Shown here piece after piece: positions 23,284-34,214 of a DNA stretch of 64,000 bases. This DNA comes from Cloeon dipterum. Lineage: Eukaryota; Arthropoda; Insecta; Ephemeroptera; Baetidae. Numbering within the stretch: the first letter of the stretch is position 1; every line of letters begins with the position of its first letter. The notes beneath the pieces were generated by a model. That model saw nothing but the letters and a program-made list of their open reading frames with translations, did no database searches and was not told the DNA's origin. The DNA lies in NCBI RefSeq assembly GCF_949628265.1, contig NC_088790.1:23750545-23814544 (forward strand). The letters run 5' to 3'. The position numbers were made by a program, and so were the translations under genes.

Positions 23284-24141
23284 GGTTGGAGAAGTAATAA
23301 TTGTTCTAGATGTCAGTCAAAGCTGAAATAAAAATATACATTGAAGGTCAGTTGAAAATATTCTTTTAACCATGATATCATATTATGCAGTATACTGCAT
23401 AGTCAATTTACCTAGGCGTTTCAAACATAATTTTCAGATTTCAGTTTGCAAGCCTGAATTTCTTAATTCCCGTGAGAAATAAAAAAAGAATTTGCATAAT
23501 GCGGAAAATGCATGACTGATAAAGTATGCGTTACATCATGCATTTTTTACCTAGTGCAAGTAGTGTCAAAAACTGAGCCAAAATTGCGATCACAAAATCT
23601 GGCGTCTTGTGTGTGTTCGCTAATGCCAAAGCTTGAAAAACGAAAACACGCAAACTATGACATAATTCTAATTAGCTAATTCACTGACGAGGCCGAGAAT
23701 AACGCAGTAGTCCTATTGATGCTACTCCAAGGACGATTGTTTTTGTGCTGTTCGGTTGGTACGCTTAGCACAACGAAGAACGAAAAACGTACACAGGGGG
23801 CGTAACGCTACTTTGTTTTGTTGGTAGAGAGTAGCGCTGCTGTCGCCGCCCGCCGGTCGCTGAAGCTGTGTAAACATGGCCGATTAATGCCGGTCGTGCA
23901 CGTTGTTGATTTTTCATTAATTTCCTACTTTATTAGAAATTTTTGGTAGAAATGTTTTTGCAGAGGTTTAAAATATTAATTTGGTAAGTTAAACTGTCAT
24001 ATTTATTTCATTTTGCGTCTTGATAGAACTTTTTCGTTACAATTTCACCGTTTTTGCAGCGGCTTCAGGGCAAATGACCGATATCGACAATAACAAACCA
24101 AAAACCATCTTTTTGGCACTCAAGAAACCACACTTTTCAAC
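23284..24141. promoter_or_regulatory. Head-to-head (bidirectional) promoter, MARCHF5 / ICE1-like
   Basis: 858 bp between two divergent start codons. The centre (about 23690-23900) is GC- and CpG-rich (TGTCGCCGCCCGCCGGTCGC). On the plus side a 5' UTR intron is likely, from GTAAGT at 23985 to TTTTTGCAG near 24059. A four-codon upstream ORF (ATG GCC GAT TAA, 23875-23886) precedes it. No canonical TATA box is evident. Shared control of the two genes is inferred from geometry. Confidence 0.55.
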
Positions 24142-27100
24142 ATGATGGATCTGGACTTCGATCCTCAAGATTTTTTAAAAGCTCTAGTCTATAACAATTC
24201 TAATTATGATGAGTCCGAGATTAAAAATACTTCGTGCGACAAGCTGTCAAATGATGCCCAGCATCAAATCCTCATGGGATACCCTCTCTACTTGAATCTA
24301 CTGAACAACTTAAAAATAACGAAAAATAAATTAACCAACAAAAGGTAAGTTATTTGACCTTTAATCTTGTTAATGTATTAATAAAATTTATCGTTTTCGC
24401 AGCAAATCTATCGAAAAGTTGAAAGGTGCGAATTTGTCCCTCTCGAATGAATTGGCGGAGGCCAGAGGAGCTCTGGCGGAGGCCAATGCTGCTCTGGCTG
24501 TTTCACTTTCCGACGTAGAGCGTCTGAATGAAGTATGAAATCTTAATATTTTAATTATTATAAATGAGTTTAAAAACTTCGCCTTTTTTCAGAACATGCA
24601 ACTCCAGATGGAAAAATACAAATCAGAGAAGGACTTTTTTGCCGCCCAACTGGCAACAAATGAATTACTCGCAAGGCAGATGAAGTTCAAATATCAGGCT
24701 AAGATTGCGAGTAAGTTTCAGTTTTTTTATTGGTGCTGTAGTTTATTTAGAATTCCGATAGAATTGAAAAATTGTCGTAAATCTTGAAAAAAAGGTTTAA
24801 TTTTTGAACAGGTTTCTATTGTGGCTGAATGGATTGGTCAGTTTTTTAAATTAAATCATTATTTCACATTATCTTACAGCTCTTACGATTTTTATACCTA
24901 TTTTAATTAAATTCTTTTTACATTGCATAATTGTTTGAATGTCATCACAAATAACTGTTTTCTAATTATTTTTGTCTGTTGACAAGCTGCAAAAAATTAT
25001 ATTAAATATGAGTGGCAATTTTCAAAATCATTTTATATATAATATGAATTCTAAACATTTAGATATTCGTTCTGTTTGAAGCCATAATATTTATGACCAA
25101 ATATAGCTAATAATATTCTTGAGAAATAATCTCGTTAATAATTGATTTATTTCTATCCATAGTTGTAAATTAATTTGCAAATGATTTCAGCGGCAAAGGA
25201 AAAGGAGGCCATCAATGTTCCAAAGATGGCAGAAATTGGTCAAAAGAAGCCAAGCGCAAAGAGGACAATCTCAACCCAAACCGATGTATCACACCTTGAA
25301 CTAACTCAGAAGCGAAACTTCACCTCAACATTGGAATTTGAGGAGGACAAGGATCAGTTGCCAGACTCTCCTGTTTCCTTGGCTTGCGACTCGATTCAGT
25401 CTCCTTTCCCCCAGTCGCATTTCAATGCTCACAGTGTAGCTTCGCCACAGAAATTGGAGGATGAGGACGATGAGTTTGAATTGGTGCCGTGCAGCGATGA
25501 AAACGTGTTGAGCTTTGTAGAAACCTTAGTGGAAGAATTGCCAGTAGAACACGCCGAAGAACCTGCTCATTTGGTAGGTCTGCAAGAACCTTCAGAGGAG
25601 GTTAGTGCCAACATGCCGGATTTAAATGAAGAAATTGTGTCGGCTCCCAAAGAAATAACTCCAGAAGTTCAAAACATCACAAATGAATCATCTTCCGAAC
25701 AAACTATGCAAGTGGAAAATGCTGTCAGTGAGGAAGAGAAACAATCGTTAGACCCTGTTTATTCTGTTGACTTTTGTGAAGAAAAAGTGGACGCTCCTGA
25801 AAATTCACCTTTAGAACAACCTTTAGTTCCAAGCATTTTCAACGAGCCTCTCGAAAAGCACTTGGAACCGCAGACAAGTGGTAACGTAGAAAAAACTGAA
25901 GATGTTCAAAATATCATTGATGTTTCATCTTCCGAACAAACTTTGCAAGTGGAAAATGTTGTAAGGGAGGAAGAGGAACAATCGTTAGACCCTGTTTATT
26001 CTGTTGACTTTTGTGAAGAAAAAGTGGACGCTCCTGAAAATTCACCTTTAGAACATTCTTTAGTTCCAAGCATTTTCAACGAGCCTCTCGAAAAGCACTT
26101 GGAACCGCAGACAAGTGGTAATGTAGAACAAACTGAAGATGTTCAAAATATCATTGATGTTTCATCTTCCGAACCAACTTTGCAAGTGGAAAATGTTGTA
26201 AGTGAAGAAGAGAAACAATCGTTAGACCCTGATAATTCTGTTAGCTTTTGTACAGAAAAAGTGGACGCTCCTGGAAATTCACCTTTAGAACATTCTCTTG
26301 TTCCAAGCATTTTCAACGAGCTTTCGGAACTTCAGACAAGTGGTTATGCAGAAAAAACCGAAGATGTTCAAAATATCATTGAAATTTCATCTTCCGAACA
26401 AACTTTGCAAGTGGAAAATGTTGTAAGTGAAGAAGAGAAACAATCGTTAGACCCTGATAATTCTGTTGGTTTTTGTGAAGAAGAAATGGAGGCTCCTGAA
26501 AATTCACCTTCAGAGCTTACTCCTGCTCCAAGCATTTTTGACGAGCTTCTCGAAGAGCCTTCAGAACCTCAGACAAGTGCTAATGCAGAAAAAACTGATG
26601 ATTTGTATGCAGACAAGTTAGAATCCGATTTCGAAGAGCCAACCAGTCCTATTTTCTCTCCAAAGTCGCCTGAAGAAAATGAAAAGGCAGAAGAAAACCC
26701 GGCTCTGATCGTTAAAAAGGATTCGCAATCAAGACGGAAGCATCTGCTTCATTCCCTCTTTGGGAACGATGTTGAGGAACTGGATCAGGGACTGTTCTTC
26801 AGCGGTCCACCGACATCTGTAGCCGAAAGCGAAGATTCGGACAGTGAAGTCACGATGGTGCTGAGAGAGATGACCACCATACCAAGTTTCATGCAGCCGC
26901 TGCCTCTGACGCCGAAATTAGTGATGCCAAACCGGAAGCGGAAGACAAATGTGACCACTCCGGTTCCGGAGAAGACTTCCAAGGTGGAGGAAAACGTGGA
27001 ACTTTTGGAATTACTTGAAGACTGCTTGCGGAATATTCTCGAAAATCCGATATCTCCTCTGCCGCCGTCGGACAATGAAGAGGGAGACTGGGTTGTAGAA

Positions 27101-28915
27101 AACATTGAGGAAAAGCAGCCGATGTTGCTAAGTGATGTTCTAAACCAGAAAAAATGCCCAAGTGATGTCAAAGGAGTCAAGAAGAAACTGAAATGCGGCT
27201 CATACAGTAAGAAATATTTTACAAAATTTTTATGAGTTTACATCTAATCTAGTCAAGATTTTGTAAAAAAATAATTATTTTATCTAGGGTTGGGAAATTT
27301 AGGGAATCTAGATTTCAAACCTATCTCGTTTTAAGGGTTCAAATTTAAACCATTATTCGTTGACAATTTAAATCCCAACAATCGGGTATACGTCGAGAAA
27401 ATGCATGAATTTCATAATATATTAAAAATGAAAATAGTTTCAACAGTTAAATCTTTACGTCAAAATTATTTCCCTGTACATATTACTAGAACAAATTAAA
27501 AAAACTTCTTTAATTAATTTCCGAAGGGACTGAAATTTGCAATTTTTTTAAAATATAAAAAAATCGATGGTTGTTACTTCCCACTTTTTATCATCCTTTA
27601 AATTACTCTTCAATTTCAGCTGAAATTTTAAAATTGAATCCTAATAAAGTTTTTATATTAACGTGACGATTTAAAACAGGCTTGGCATTAATATTATTAT
27701 ATTTGTATCCAATTTTTGGCATGTATTAAAAATTTAGTGTTTTCCGAAAATATTTCATGGTTTAATTTTTGCAATTAATTATTCTGTTGCAGTTCTTGCT
27801 AATGACTTTTTCAAGCAAAACTTGAAATGCATCGCAGTGGACGATGCCAATTTCTGCCCAGAGATGTTGCTCAGCATTTTGGAAACCGCCCGCAATACTC
27901 CACTTAAAGTGACACGCGAGATTCTTGCGAGGTATATTCTCTTAACATTTAATTTTCTTTAATACATATAATTAAATTTGTTGCAGGTCTTTCATTTTAG
28001 CCGTGATCGACGGGAGAAAAAACCCGTTGGTCGCCAATCAGGAGCCATTTGCGCTGACTTGCAGTGAGCGGAGAGTCATCTTCCTGACTAAAAGGCTGGA
28101 GGAGAGCTCCGATAGATGGTCCAAACTCTCGGCCGCCATTATTAAAGAAGCTACGATGCTCCTTTTGTCGTTCAGCCTACCTAAGATTAATTTCAAATGC
28201 AAACTTGATGAGGTAAGCGTTTTCAAATATTTTCAATATAAAAATGGCCAATTGTTTCAAAAACTAAAAACAATGCCACCGCAATTTTCACGTTTTGTTA
28301 TTATTATTTTTAATTTAAATTGGTTGGAACACTAGTTCATTGCACACTTATGTGAGTTTCAAAATAATACCGCAACGCAAACTTATTCAGGTCAATTTAT
28401 ACCAAAAATAGAACGGAACAGCCAAGAAATAACCCATTTGATTATTTTCTAATTCCAGGCCGTGATTTCTTCACTTACAAGACTGATAGCCGCTCTGGCG
28501 ATGCTGATTAGCGAGCCGAGCTACGCGAAAGGACTCATCCAGCTTGCCTGTTTGTATGTTCCTCATCGCGTTGTCTCGATCGGCTCGGTTCTCGTGGAGT
28601 CGTGGCCATGTATGATCGATACAAACCTCCAAGAGGATGCCCTTCTTCTCGACGCCCTATACCACAGTTGCCAGGAGCCAGCGCACAAGAAAAAGATGCT
28701 GGAGGTGCTGAGGAAATGCTACGGCGCAGATTTGATTCCTGCTAAAACTTTTGATGTCGCCAGTTTGTACGGTATGAACTGACGGGCTGGTTTAAAGGCT
28801 TTTTCATTACGCAAGTTTTTGTTCATCCACAGGCGCTTTTCCCTTACAACTGATGCAGTCTAGCAATACAGAAGATAAAGAAGGTTCTACACTCGATTTT
28901 AGTCCGTGTCAATAA
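24142..28915 (+). CDS. Coiled-coil, low-complexity protein; possible little elongation complex subunit 1 (ICE1)
   Basis: Eight exons: 24142-24344, 24403-24532, 24593-24710, 25191-27206, 27793-27931, 27987-28212, 28459-28771, 28833-28915; 3228 nt, 1075 aa. The ATG at 24142 has a favourable context (CAACATG). Residues ~65-150 form a coiled coil (SNELAEARGALAEANAAL, MEKYKSEKDFFAAQLATNEL). The large fourth exon is acidic and disordered, with four ~79-residue tandem repeats at 25667-26600. The C-terminal ~270 residues are a helical domain containing KNPLVANQEPFAL, SERRVIFLTKRLEE and VESWPCMI, ending on a short last exon. A coiled-coil N terminus, long disordered middle and helical C terminus with a WP-containing helix pair resemble ICE1, which scaffolds the little elongation complex for snRNA transcription. 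That identity is an inference from weak similarity. If the GT at 28772 is not used, the protein ends YGMN instead. Confidence 0.85.
25667..26600 (+). repeat. Four in-frame tandem repeats in the ICE1-like gene
   Basis: Units begin at 25667, 25904, 26141 and 26366 (GTTCAAAAYATCAYT...). The spacing is 237, 237 and 225 nt, i.e. 79, 79 and 75 codons. Each unit encodes VQNI-x-SSSEQT, QVENVVSEEEKQSLDP, FCEEKVDAPENSPLE and PSIFNEPLE-like segments. Units 2 and 3 are the most alike, which points to recent duplication. The 12-nt loss in unit 4 keeps the frame. Confidence 0.9.
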
Positions 28916-28916
28916 A
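28911..28916 (+). terminator. AATAAA overlapping the stop codon of the ICE1-like gene
   Basis: The stop TAA at 28913-28915 lies inside AATAAA. If this signal is used, the 3' UTR is only about 10-30 nt long. Motif evidence only. Confidence 0.4.
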
Positions 28917-29264
28917 TTTTGGAACCTACTCCTGCTGTTGTTTCATTAATTAAGAGAACTTAAAAATTTATTTGAATCATACACATATTTAAATTATGAT
29001 TTCATTGTCCAGTGCTGATTCCTTTATTATTATTTTTTCAATTTGAAGTTTGGCAACTTATTTAAAAGGAATAGATTTTTTGTCACCACAATTCTTGTAA
29101 TACGAGAGTGTGAATTTAAGGAAAATTTAGTTGTTATTATTTTGAGAGGAATTACAAAACTACTTAATGAATTAAACCTATTTTATTTATTAAGTTAATT
29201 TTCCTAAAAGGCTTGGAATTATGTGTTATTTATTCGACCTAAATTCTGAATGTTAGCTGCCGAT
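28917..29264. other. Intergenic, AT-rich
   Basis: No gene seen. It ends with CTGCCGAT (29257-29264), the left copy of the direct repeat that flanks the large element to its right. Confidence 0.6.
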
Positions 29265-29414
29265 TAGAGCACTGTGCGGTTGCGGTTTTGGTACTAAAAA
29301 ACCAACCACCACAACCACAGATGCGGTTATAATTTTGCGGTTGCGGTGGAACCGCAATAAACCGCAAATCTTGAGAATCAAAATTTACCATTTTTATTAT
29401 GCGACTGTTTAGCA

Positions 29415-32400
29415 CGGGTAGGGCGTCGCGCGGGACGGGTAGGGCGTTACGCGTAACGGCAACTGATTAAAAGCTCAAATCGCAGTTATATTTATTTATT
29501 AATTTAACATTTTTCCCTCAACATTTCTTAGGTTTTACTAGAATTGCTCGACGTTATTCAGATTATTCTGATGCTTATGTATCTTGAAATTTAGTGCCGT
29601 CACGCGTAACGGGTAGGGCGTTACGCGTAACGGGTAGGGCGTTACGCGTAACGGGGAGGGCGTTACGCGTAACGGGTAGGGCGTTACGCGTAACGGGTAG
29701 GGCGTTACGCGTAACGGGTAGGGCGTTACGCGTAACGGGTAGGGCGTTACGCGTAACGGGTAGGGCGTTACGCGTAACGGGTAGGGCGTTACGCGTAACG
29801 GGTAGGGCGTTACGCGTAACGGGTAGAGCGTTACGCGTAACGGGTAGGGCGTTACGCGTAACGGGTAGGGCGTTACGCGTAACGGGGAGGGCGTTACGCG
29901 TAACGGGTAGGGCGTTACGCGTAACGGGGAGGGCGTTACGCGTAACGGGGAGGGCGTTACGCGTAACGGGGAGGGCGTTACGCGTAACGGGGAGGGCGTT
30001 ACGCGTAACGGGGAGGGCGTTACGCGTAACGGGGAGGGCGTTACGCGTAACGGGGAGGGCGTTACGCGTAACGGGTAGGGCGTTACGCGTAACGGGTAGG
30101 GCGTTACGCGTAACGGGGAGGGCGTTACGCGTAACGGGTAGGGCGTTACGCGTAACGGGTAGGGCGTTACGCGTAACGGGTAGGGCGTTACGCGTAACGG
30201 GTAGGGCGTTACGCGTAACGGGGAGGGCGTTACGCGTAACGGGTAGGGCGTTACGCGTAACGGGTAGGGCGTTACGCGTAACGGCAACTGATTAAAAGCT
30301 CAAATCGCAGTTATATTTATTTATTAATTTAACATTTTTCCCTCAACATTTCTTAGGTTTTACTAGAATTGCTCGACGTTATTCAGATTATTCTGATGCT
30401 TATGTATCTTGAAATTTAGTGCCGTCACGCGTAACGGGTAGGGCGTTATGCGTAACGGGTAGGGCGTTACGCGTAACGGGTAGGGCGTTACGCGTAACGG
30501 GTAGGGCGTTACGCGTAACGGCAACTGATTAAAAGCTCAAATCGCAGTTATATTTATTTATTAATTTAACATTTTTCCCTCAACATTTCTTAGGTTTTAC
30601 TAGAATTGCTCGACGTTATTCAGATTATTCTGATGCTTATGTATCTTGAAATTTAGTGCCGTCACGCGTAACGGGTAGGGCGTTACGCGTAACGGGTAGG
30701 GCGTTACGCGTAACGGGGAGGGCGTTACGCGTAACGGGTAGGGCGTTACGCGTAACGGGGAGGGCGTTACGCGTAACGGGTAGGGCGTTACGCGTAACGG
30801 GTAGGGCGTTACGCGTAACGGGGAGGGCGTTACGCGTAACGGGTAGGGCGTTACGCGTAACGGGTAGGGCGTTACGCGTAATGGGTAGGGCGTTACGCGT
30901 AACGGGTAGGGCGTTACGCGTAACGGGTAGGGCGTTACGCGTAACGGGTAGGGCGTTACGCGTAACGGGTAGGGCGTTACGCGTAACGGGTAGGGCGTTA
31001 CGCGTAACGGGGAGGGCGTTACGCGTAACGGGTAGGGCGTTACGCGTAACGGCAACTGATTAAAAGCTCAAATCGCAGTTATATTTATTTATTAATTTAA
31101 CATTTTTCCCTCAACATTTCTTAGGTTTTACTAGAATTGCTCGACGTTATTCAGATTATTCTGATGCTTATTTATATCTTGAAATTTAGTGCCGTCACGC
31201 GTAACGGGTAGGGCGTTACGCGTAACGGGTTGGGCGTTACGCGTAACGGGTAGGGCGTTACGCGTAACGGGTAGGGCGTTACGCGTAACGGGTAGGGCGT
31301 TACGCGTAACGGGTAGGGCGTTACGCGTAACGGGTAGAGCGTTACGCGTAACGGGTAGGGCGTTACGCGTAACGGGTAGGGCGTTACGCGTAACGGGTAG
31401 GGCGTTACGCGTAACGGGTAGGGCGTTACGCGTAACGGGTAGGGCGTTACGCGTAACGGGTAGGGCGTTACGCGTAACGGGTAGGGCGTTACGCGTAACG
31501 GGTAGGGCGTTACGCGTAACGGGGAGGGCGTTACGCGTAACGGGTAGGGCGTTACGCGTAACGGGTAGGGCGTTACGCGTAACGGGTAGGGCGTTACGCG
31601 TAACGGGTAGGGCGTTACGCGTAACGGGGAGGGCGTTACGCGTAACGGGGAGGGCGTTACGCGTAACGGGTAGGGCGTTACGCGTAACGGGTAGGGCGTT
31701 ACGCGTAACGGGGAGGGCGTTACGCGTAACGGGTAGGGCGTTACGCGTAACGGGGAGGGCGTTACGCGTAACGGGTAGGGCGTTACGCGTAACGGGTAGG
31801 GCGTTACGCGTAACGGGTAGGGCGTTACGCGTAACGGGTAGGGCGTTACGCGTAACGGGGAGGGCGTTACGCGTAACGGGTAGGGCGTTACGCGTAACGG
31901 GTAGGGCGTTACGCGTAACGGCAACTGATTAAAAGCTCAAATCGCAGTTATATTTATTTATTAATTTAACATTTTTCCCTCAACATTTCTTAGGTTTTAC
32001 TAGAATTGCTCGACGTTATTCAGATTATTCTGATGCTTATGTATATCTTGAAATTTAGTGCCGTCACGCGTAACGGGTAGGGCGTTACGCGTAACGGGTT
32101 GGGCGTTACGCGTAACGGGTAGGGCGTTACGCGTAACGGGTAGGGCGTTACGCGTAACGGGTAGGGCGTTACGCGTAACGGGTAGGGCGTTACGCGTAAC
32201 GGGTAGGGCGTTACGCGTAACGGCAACTGATTAAAAGCTCAAATCGCAGTTATATTTATTTATTAATTTAACATTTTTCCCTCAACATTTCTTAGGTTTT
32301 ACTAGAATTGCTCGACGTTATTCAGATTATTCTGATGCTTATGTATCTTGAAATTTAGTGCCGTCACGCGTAACGGGTAGGGCGTTACGCGTAACGGGTA

Positions 32401-34135
32401 GGGCGTTACGCGTAACGGGTAGGGCGTTACGCGTAACGGGTAGGGCGTTACGCGTAACGGGTAGGGCGTTACGCGTAACGGGTAGGGCGTTACGCGTAAC
32501 GGGTAGGGCGTTACGCGTAACGGGTAGGGCGTTACGCGTAACGGGTAGGGCGTTACGCGTAACGGGTAGGGCGTTACGCGTAACGGGTAGGGCGTTACGC
32601 GTAACGGGTAGGGCGTTACGCGTAACGGGTAGGGCGTTACGCGTAACGGGGAGGGCGTTACGCGTAACGGGTAGGGCGTTACGCGTAACGGGTAGGGCGT
32701 TACGCGTAACGGCAACTGATTAAAAGCTCAAATCGCAGTTATATTTATTTATTAATTTAACATTTTTCCCTCAACATTTCTTAGGTTTTACTAGAATTGC
32801 TCGACGTTATTCAGATTATTCTGATGCTTATGTATCTTGAAATTTAGTGCCGTCACGCGTAACGGGTAGGGCGTTACGCGTAACGGGTAGGGCGTTACGC
32901 GTAACGGGGAGGGCGTTACGCGTAACGGGTAGGGCGTTACGCGTAACGGGTAGGGCGTTACGCGTAACGGGTAGGGCGTTACGCGTAACGGGTAGGGCGT
33001 TACGCGTAACGGGTAGGGCGTTACGCGTAACGGGTAGGGCGTTACGCGTAACGGGTAGGGCGTTACGCGTAACGGGGAGGGCGTTACGCGTAACGGGTAG
33101 GGCGTTACGCGTAACGGCAACTGATTAAAAGCTCAAATCGCAGTTATATTTATTTATTAATTTAACATTTTTCCCTCAACATTTCTTAGGTTTTACTAGA
33201 ATTGCTCGACGTTATTCAGATTATTCTGATGCTTATGTATCTTGAAATTTAGTGCCGTCACGCGTAACGGGTAGGGCGTTACGCGTAACGGGTAGGGCGT
33301 TACGCGTAACGGGTAGGGCGTTACGCGTAACGGGTAGGGCGTTACGCGTAACGGGGAGGGCGTTACGCGTAACGGGTAGGGCGTTACGCGTAACGGGTAG
33401 GGCGTTACGCGTAACGGGTAGGGCGTTACGCGTAACGGGGAGGGCGTTACGCGTAATGGGTAGGGCGTTACGCGTAACGGGTAGGGCGTTACGCGTAACG
33501 GCAACTGATTAAAAGCTCAAATCGCAGTTATATTTATTTATTAATTTAACATTTTTCCCTCAACATTTCTTAGGTTTTACTAGAATTGCTCGACGTTATT
33601 CAGATTATTCTGATGCTTATGTATCTTGAAATTTAGTGCCGTCACGCGTAACGGGTAGGGCGTTACGCGTAACGGGTAGGGCGTTACGCGTAACGGGTAG
33701 GGCGTTATGCGTAACGGGGAGGGCGTTACGCGTAACGGGTAGGGCGTTACGCGTAACGGGTAGGGCGTTACGCGTAACGGGGAGGGCGTTACGCGTAACG
33801 GGTAGGGCGTTACGCGTAACGGCAACTGATTAAAAGCTCAAATCGCAGTTATATTTATTTATTAATTTAACATTTTTCCCTCAACATTTCTTAGGTTTTA
33901 CTAGAATTGCTCGACGTTATTCAGATTATTCTGATGCTTATGTATCTTGAAATTTAGTGCCGTCACGCGTAACGGGTAGGGCGTTACGCGTAACGGGTAG
34001 GGCGTTACGCGTAACGGGGAGGGCGTTACGCGTAACGGGTAGGGCGTTACGCGTAACGGGTAGGGCGTTACGCGTAACGGGTAGGGCGTTACGCGTAACG
34101 GGTAGGGCGTTACGCGTAACGGGTAGGGCGTTACG
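29415..34135. repeat. 21-bp satellite arrays with interspersed 144-bp spacers
   Basis: The unit is GGGTAGGGC followed by the palindrome GTTACGCGTAAC (21 bp); a common variant is GGGGAGGGC. Arrays: 29602-30282, 30427-30519, 30664-31050, 31197-31919, 32066-32221, 32366-32710, 32855-33115, 33260-33499, 33644-33820 and 33965-34135. Lengths of the first nine are 681, 93, 387, 723, 156, 345, 261, 240 and 177 bp, i.e. n x 21 + 9 with n = 32, 4, 18, 34, 7, 16, 12, 11, 8. The last has 8 units. The total is about 150 units. Each unit has an MluI site (ACGCGT) and four CpGs. Confidence 0.95.
29458..29601. repeat. 144-bp spacer, first of ten copies
   Basis: Starts GGCAACTGATTAAAAGCTC, ends GAAATTTAGTGCCGTC, and is AT-rich in between. 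Other copies: 30283-30426, 30520-30663, 31051-31196, 31920-32065, 32222-32365, 32711-32854, 33116-33259, 33500-33643, 33821-33964. Two (31051, 31920) are 146 bp because of TATATCTTG in place of TATCTTG. Copies are otherwise nearly identical. Confidence 0.95.
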
Positions 34136-34214
34136 GTTGTGGTGCGGTTGTGGTTTTTGATTTAAAAAAATGCGGTTACCATGGTAATGAAAATTGACAC
34201 CGCACAGTGCTCTA

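Larger units (their letters stand above)
29265..34214. mobile_element. 4.95-kb hAT-like non-autonomous element filled with satellite DNA
   Basis: The ends are perfect 16-bp inverted repeats, TAGAGCACTGTGCGGT (29265-29280) and ACCGCACAGTGCTCTA (34199-34214). They are flanked by CTGCCGAT (29257-29264) and CTGCCAAT (34215-34222), an 8-bp target duplication with one mismatch. A TAGAG start plus an 8-bp duplication fits the hAT superfamily. Subterminal sequence on both sides is rich in GCGGTT / AACCGC motifs, as in transposase-binding subterminal repeats. No transposase ORF is present. The interior is a two-unit degenerate array (29415-29457) followed by ten spacer-plus-array blocks up to ~34135. 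The long open frames here on both strands (RVTGRAL and PLRVTPY heptads) are artefacts of a 21-bp period and are not annotated as genes. Confidence 0.75.

Noticed and set aside
29602..34135. CRISPR-like array (short palindromic repeats with spacers)
   Set aside because: The 21-bp units are directly adjacent without unique spacers, the 144-bp spacers are identical to each other, and the context is eukaryotic with intron-containing genes.
29602..34135. Telomeric repeat block (GGGTAGGG resembles TTAGGG-type repeats)
   Set aside because: The G-rich part is only 9 bp of a fixed 21-bp unit, arrays are interrupted by spacers, and the whole block is flanked by transposon-like ends and a target duplication.
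29538..34160. Long open frames on both strands with RVTGRAL or PLRVTPY heptad repeats
   Set aside because: A 21-bp repeat without stops is open in the same frame indefinitely on both strands. Frames end only at the spacers, have no promoter or domain, and appear ten times over.
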